Shown here in pieces: positions 61,055 to 64,000 of a stretch of 64,000 bases of DNA. Source of the DNA: Chamaesiphon sp041738715 (GTDB lineage Bacteria > Cyanobacteriota > Cyanobacteriia > Cyanobacteriales > Chamaesiphonaceae); NCBI GenBank assembly GCA_041738715.1, contig JBGSPI010000087.1, positions 1 to 64,000 on the forward strand. Direction: 5' to 3'. The translations under genes and the position numbers were made by a program. The notes beneath the pieces were generated by a model that made no database searches, was not told the DNA's origin, and saw nothing but the letters and a program-made list of their open reading frames with translations. Position 1 is the first letter of the stretch. Each line of letters begins with the position of its first letter.

Positions 61055-62086
61055 TTAGTCCTCAGCAAAAATATAGCGACGCAACTCGTCAGGATTTGGT
61101 TCGGGACTGTTTTCGGCGAACTCAACCGAATCATCGACCAAATCTTGGATTTCATCCTCGATCGCGGTGAGTTCTGCTTGAGTGGCTAAACCTTCATCTA
61201 GCAGATGTCCAGCCAACTTTTTAATTGGATCGCGGGCGAGCCAGAAATCCTTTTCTTCCTGGGGGCGGAGTTCATCTGGATCTGCCAATGAATGCCCGCG
61301 AAAACGGTATGTGAGAGCCTCAATTAAAGTTGGACCTTCCCCCGCACGAGCACGAGCAACAGCCGCCTTCGCGACCCGATAAACCGCCAAGACATCCATG
61401 CCATCAACTTCGATTCCAGGCATCCCAAAAGCAGCCCCTTTGGTATAAATCTCGGGAACAGAAGTAGCCCGTTCGTGAGACATACCGATCGCCCATTTAT
61501 TATTTTCGACGACATAAATCATCGGTAACTTCCACAAGGAAGCCATATTCAGACATTCAAAGAACTGCCCATTATTTGCCGTACCATCACCAAAGAAACA
61601 GGCAGATACTAAATCGGAACTAGCATCGCCATTGGCTTCCCGTCGATACTTACTCGCAAAAGCCGCCCCAGTCGCTACCGGAATCCCCTCGCCAATAAAA
61701 GCATAACCGCCTAATAATCGATGCTCCTTAGAAAACATGTGCATCGAGCCACCGCGACCTTTGCTACAACCTGTTTCCTTCCCAAATAACTCAGCCATCA
61801 CTTCACGGGCGGGTACACCAGCACTGAGGGCATGAACGTGGTCGCGATAGGTACTAGAAACATAGTCCTGTCCGGGTCGCATCGCTTTAATTACCCCAGA
61901 GGCTACAGCTTCTTGACCATTGTATAGATGGACAAAACCAAACATTTTGCCCCGATAGTACATCTCCGCGCATTTATCCTCGAAGAATCGACCCAGGATC
62001 ATGTCACGGTATAACATCAAGCCTTCTGCTTTAGTGACTTCTCCCGGCTCTGGCTTAAATGCGGGTAAAGTTCTCTCTTGAACCAT
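61055..62086 (-). CDS. pdhA: Pyruvate dehydrogenase E1 component, alpha subunit
   Basis: Decarboxylates pyruvate with thiamine diphosphate and passes the acyl group to lipoylated E2. The 343-residue sequence has the E1-alpha features KCAEMYYRGKMFGFVHLYNG, GRGGSMHMFSKEHRLLGGYA, the ThDP-Mg motif GDGTANNGQFFECLNMASLW with YVVENNKWAIGMS, and the phosphorylation-loop-like region YRFRGHSLADPDELR. The lipoylated partner depends on lipA at 14569. The other E1/E2/E3 genes are not in the window. Confidence 0.95.
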   Translation of the reverse strand: MVQERTLPAFKPEPGEVTKAEGLMLYRDMILGRFFEDKCAEMYYRGKMFGFVHLYNGQEAVASGVIKAMRPGQDYVSSTYRDHVHALSAGVPAREVMAELFGKETGCSKGRGGSMHMFSKEHRLLGGYAFIGEGIPVATGAAFASKYRREANGDASSDLVSACFFGDGTANNGQFFECLNMASLWKLPMIYVVENNKWAIGMSHERATSVPEIYTKGAAFGMPGIEVDGMDVLAVYRVAKAAVARARAGEGPTLIEALTYRFRGHSLADPDELRPQEEKDFWLARDPIKKLAGHLLDEGLATQAELTAIEDEIQDLVDDSVEFAENSPEPNPDELRRYIFAED

Positions 62087-62497
62087 TGGTTTGTTTTATC
62101 CACTCGTGTGCGATCGATATTGTCGCCTATTTGGGTCTTAGTGGCTAGTACCACAAGAAAGCTTGACTAAAAATTGTGATGCTGTACTATATTGTTGTTG
62201 AGTCTAATCTCAGCTAGTATATCAACTTAGAAAAATAGGAAGATCTTGTCAAATTTGGAGTAATATAGTTTTCAGTTCGGGTGATTCAGGTTTTCCTGCG
62301 TCGCAGTTTGAATGGTAGTTTAGCAAATTACCAGGGCTAAATTTAGATCGGTAAACAGTAGACAGGAAAAGAAGGTCAGACAAATAGACAGGTTGATGGA
62401 AGTACCTAAAACCTCTCTCTAGGAAATCTAACTAAATAACTGACAACTGGTAACTGATAACTAATAACGAAGTTGTTCATGGTGTGTTAGGTGAACT
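62087..62497. other. Divergent intergenic region between pdhA and ftn2
   Basis: A 411-base region upstream of both genes. It is AT-rich and contains short TAACTGATAACTAATAAC repeats near 62445-62465, but no gene and no operator that I recognise. Promoters for both directions are expected. Confidence 0.5.
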
Positions 62498-64000
62498 GTG
62501 CGAATTCCGCTTGATTATTATCAGATTTTGGGTGTACCAGAGAGCAGTCTGTCAGAGCTAGAGCAAGCGTATCAAGACCGTTTGCACCAATTGCCCCGAC
62601 AGGAATATTCCGATGCAGCGATCGAATCTCGCAAACAACTGATTTCGTTAGCTTACCAGGTATTGAGCGATCCACAGCAACGGTTGGAATATGAAACCCT
62701 CCAGAGAGCCACCGTACCCACGGAAAATGAGGCAGAAGCAACTGTCAGCCATGCTTTAGCTGGATCATTCGAGCCTCGTGCCAACCTCGAAATCTCCCCA
62801 GAACACTTTCTCGGTGGCTTATTGATTCTGTTTGAACGGGGCGAATATGAGGAGATCAATAGCATCTGTATGCCATACATTGGCAACGATGGCCGGAGTA
62901 GCAATAGTGGTAATCTCCATCTCCCCACTCCCTTGACCCCTAGTGGTAACTTACCACCGAATGTTAATAGCAATATCGATCCAGCCGTAATTTCCAAGCT
63001 CAAACGGACATCTAGCGGTAATAGCGTCATTCCACTCAAGCCAGATATCGTCCTGACAATGGCATTTTCCCTGCTAGAATTGGGCGATCGAGAATGGCGC
63101 GACGGTTGCTATGAAGCGGCAGTCAGCCATTTTGAAACTGCCCGCAAGATTCTAGTCCAAGAAGATTTATTTCCCCAAATTCAAGGACAAGTCGAACGCC
63201 GTCTCGATAGATTGCGTCCTTACCGAGTATCCTACCTAGTTGCCTTGCCACTCGATCGCCACGAACAGCGGCGACAAGGCATTCAGTTTCTCGAAGAACT
63301 CCTCGAAAGTGCCTGTCGCAATGAAATCGAGTGCAAAGAACGCTTTGGACTAAATAGCGAACGCACAATCCAGTTCATCCATGAAACCCTCCCACACCTC
63401 ACAGCGGGCGAACAAAGTCATTTATTCAGTCAACTAGCGCGAGAGTCCCATCAACTAGGTGCAGACTCTCTCTCACACATGCAGCTAGCTTGTACCTATC
63501 TCCACGTTCATGCCTTGATTGCCCAGGGATTCGCTTACCACAATCCTCAGTTAATTTATCGGGCACAGCAAATCCTCCTTTACCGTCTCAGTCAACGATT
63601 AGATGTCAGCATCGAACAAGCAATTTGTGCCATCCTGATGGGGCAAACAGAAGAAGCTGATGCGATCCTCTCGACAGCACCGGAGTCAGCAGCATTAGTC
63701 GTCATTCGTCAACAATCTCAGGGGTTGCCCAATCTCCTGAGAGGATTGTGTTGGTATGTTGAATCCTGGTTAAAGGATGAAGCCTTCCCCTGTTTTCGCG
63801 ACCTAATTGACAGCGATCCATCCCTGAATACTTATTTTAACGATCCTGATGTCCAAGACTTCGCTGATCGAGCCAGCGTTGCCTTAGCTGGGCAGCAAAC
63901 CAATCGCGATATTTCTGGCTTGGTAAAATCAAAACCTGGACTAATTGATGTACCACCGTCTGGGGATCTTTCCCCCTCTGGAAATATCAGTCAGTCTCAG
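62498..64000 (+). CDS. ftn2: Ftn2/ARC6-type division protein (ZipN), 3' partial
   Basis: A cyanobacterial protein that anchors and stabilises FtsZ rings; the plant homologue is ARC6. The frame from GTG at 62498 is open for 501 codons to the window end. It begins RIPLDYYQILGVPESSLSEL with a J-like domain, then FERGEYEEINSICMPYIG and long helical TPR-like regions. The ATG-less start is supported by the position of the J-like domain, directly at the N-terminus. The membrane segment and C-terminal domain would lie outside the window. Confidence 0.85.
   Translation, partial: MRIPLDYYQILGVPESSLSELEQAYQDRLHQLPRQEYSDAAIESRKQLISLAYQVLSDPQQRLEYETLQRATVPTENEAEATVSHALAGSFEPRANLEISPEHFLGGLLILFERGEYEEINSICMPYIGNDGRSSNSGNLHLPTPLTPSGNLPPNVNSNIDPAVISKLKRTSSGNSVIPLKPDIVLTMAFSLLELGDREWRDGCYEAAVSHFETARKILVQEDLFPQIQGQVERRLDRLRPYRVSYLVALPLDRHEQRRQGIQFLEELLESACRNEIECKERFGLNSERTIQFIHETLPHLTAGEQSHLFSQLARESHQLGADSLSHMQLACTYLHVHALIAQGFAYHNPQLIYRAQQILLYRLSQRLDVSIEQAICAILMGQTEEADAILSTAPESAALVVIRQQSQGLPNLLRGLCWYVESWLKDEAFPCFRDLIDSDPSLNTYFNDPDVQDFADRASVALAGQQTNRDISGLVKSKPGLIDVPPSGDLSPSGNISQSQ

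Overview
The window is a piece of a cyanobacterial chromosome. The markers are a form IB RuBisCO operon (rbcL-rbcX-rbcS), a complete circadian clock cluster (kaiA-kaiB-kaiC), the PII partner PipX, SepF, and an Ftn2/ARC6-type division protein. HIP1-like GCGATCGC and CGATCG words are scattered through genes on both strands. Gene content and the extreme density of GATCGATC-type words would suit a Chamaesiphon-like lineage, but I cannot confirm the genus without a search.

Layout. Positions 1-1.7 kb hold the 3' part of a fused molybdate transporter (ModBC). From about 1.9 to 9.9 kb lies an accessory stretch: two cupins, several small unknown genes, a ParDE-type toxin-antitoxin pair whose toxin has an in-frame amber stop, a NACHT-HEAT NTPase split by a -1 frame change exactly at a slippery heptamer, and a pRiA4b ORF-3-like protein. 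From 10.1 to 18 kb come a CnfR/PatB-like iron-sulphur transcription regulator, dxs, an unknown gene, lipA and an M3 oligopeptidase; a perfect MITE-like element with a 10-bp target duplication sits beside the peptidase stop codon. From 18.2 to 33.5 kb lie a giant TamB-like protein, der, ecfT, a chorismate-binding synthase, pipX-pipY, sepF, proC, a beta-lactamase-fold hydrolase and ispD.

From 33.5 to 39 kb is a second accessory patch. It has a YefM-YoeB toxin-antitoxin pair with a clear double TGTACA operator, a second degenerate copy of the MITE, a 1236-residue GT2-methyltransferase-OGT fusion, and two broken gene remnants. Next come a sucC/sucD-like pair in which the alpha subunit lacks the catalytic phosphohistidine, a three-gene ABC-2 exporter operon, kaiABC, ilvN, a BON protein, an alpha/beta hydrolase, infC with an apparent AUU start, the RuBisCO operon, an SpmA/SpmB-like pair, menB, a GAF-LuxR regulator, a MAPEG protein, a Tab2 homologue, a YdcF-like protein, pdhA and the 5' part of ftn2.

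Functional threads are carbon fixation and its assembly (rbcL, rbcX, rbcS), timing (kai), nitrogen signalling (pipX, the cnfR-like gene, possibly modBC), isoprenoid precursor synthesis (dxs and ispD in the same MEP pathway), lipoate and pyruvate dehydrogenase (lipA, pdhA), division (sepF, ftn2) and phylloquinone synthesis (menB). Defence-type genes cluster at 5-9 kb and 33-34 kb. No rRNA, tRNA or CRISPR array was recognised. Intergenic DNA is unusually rich in low-complexity purine or pyrimidine arrays and small palindromic repeats.
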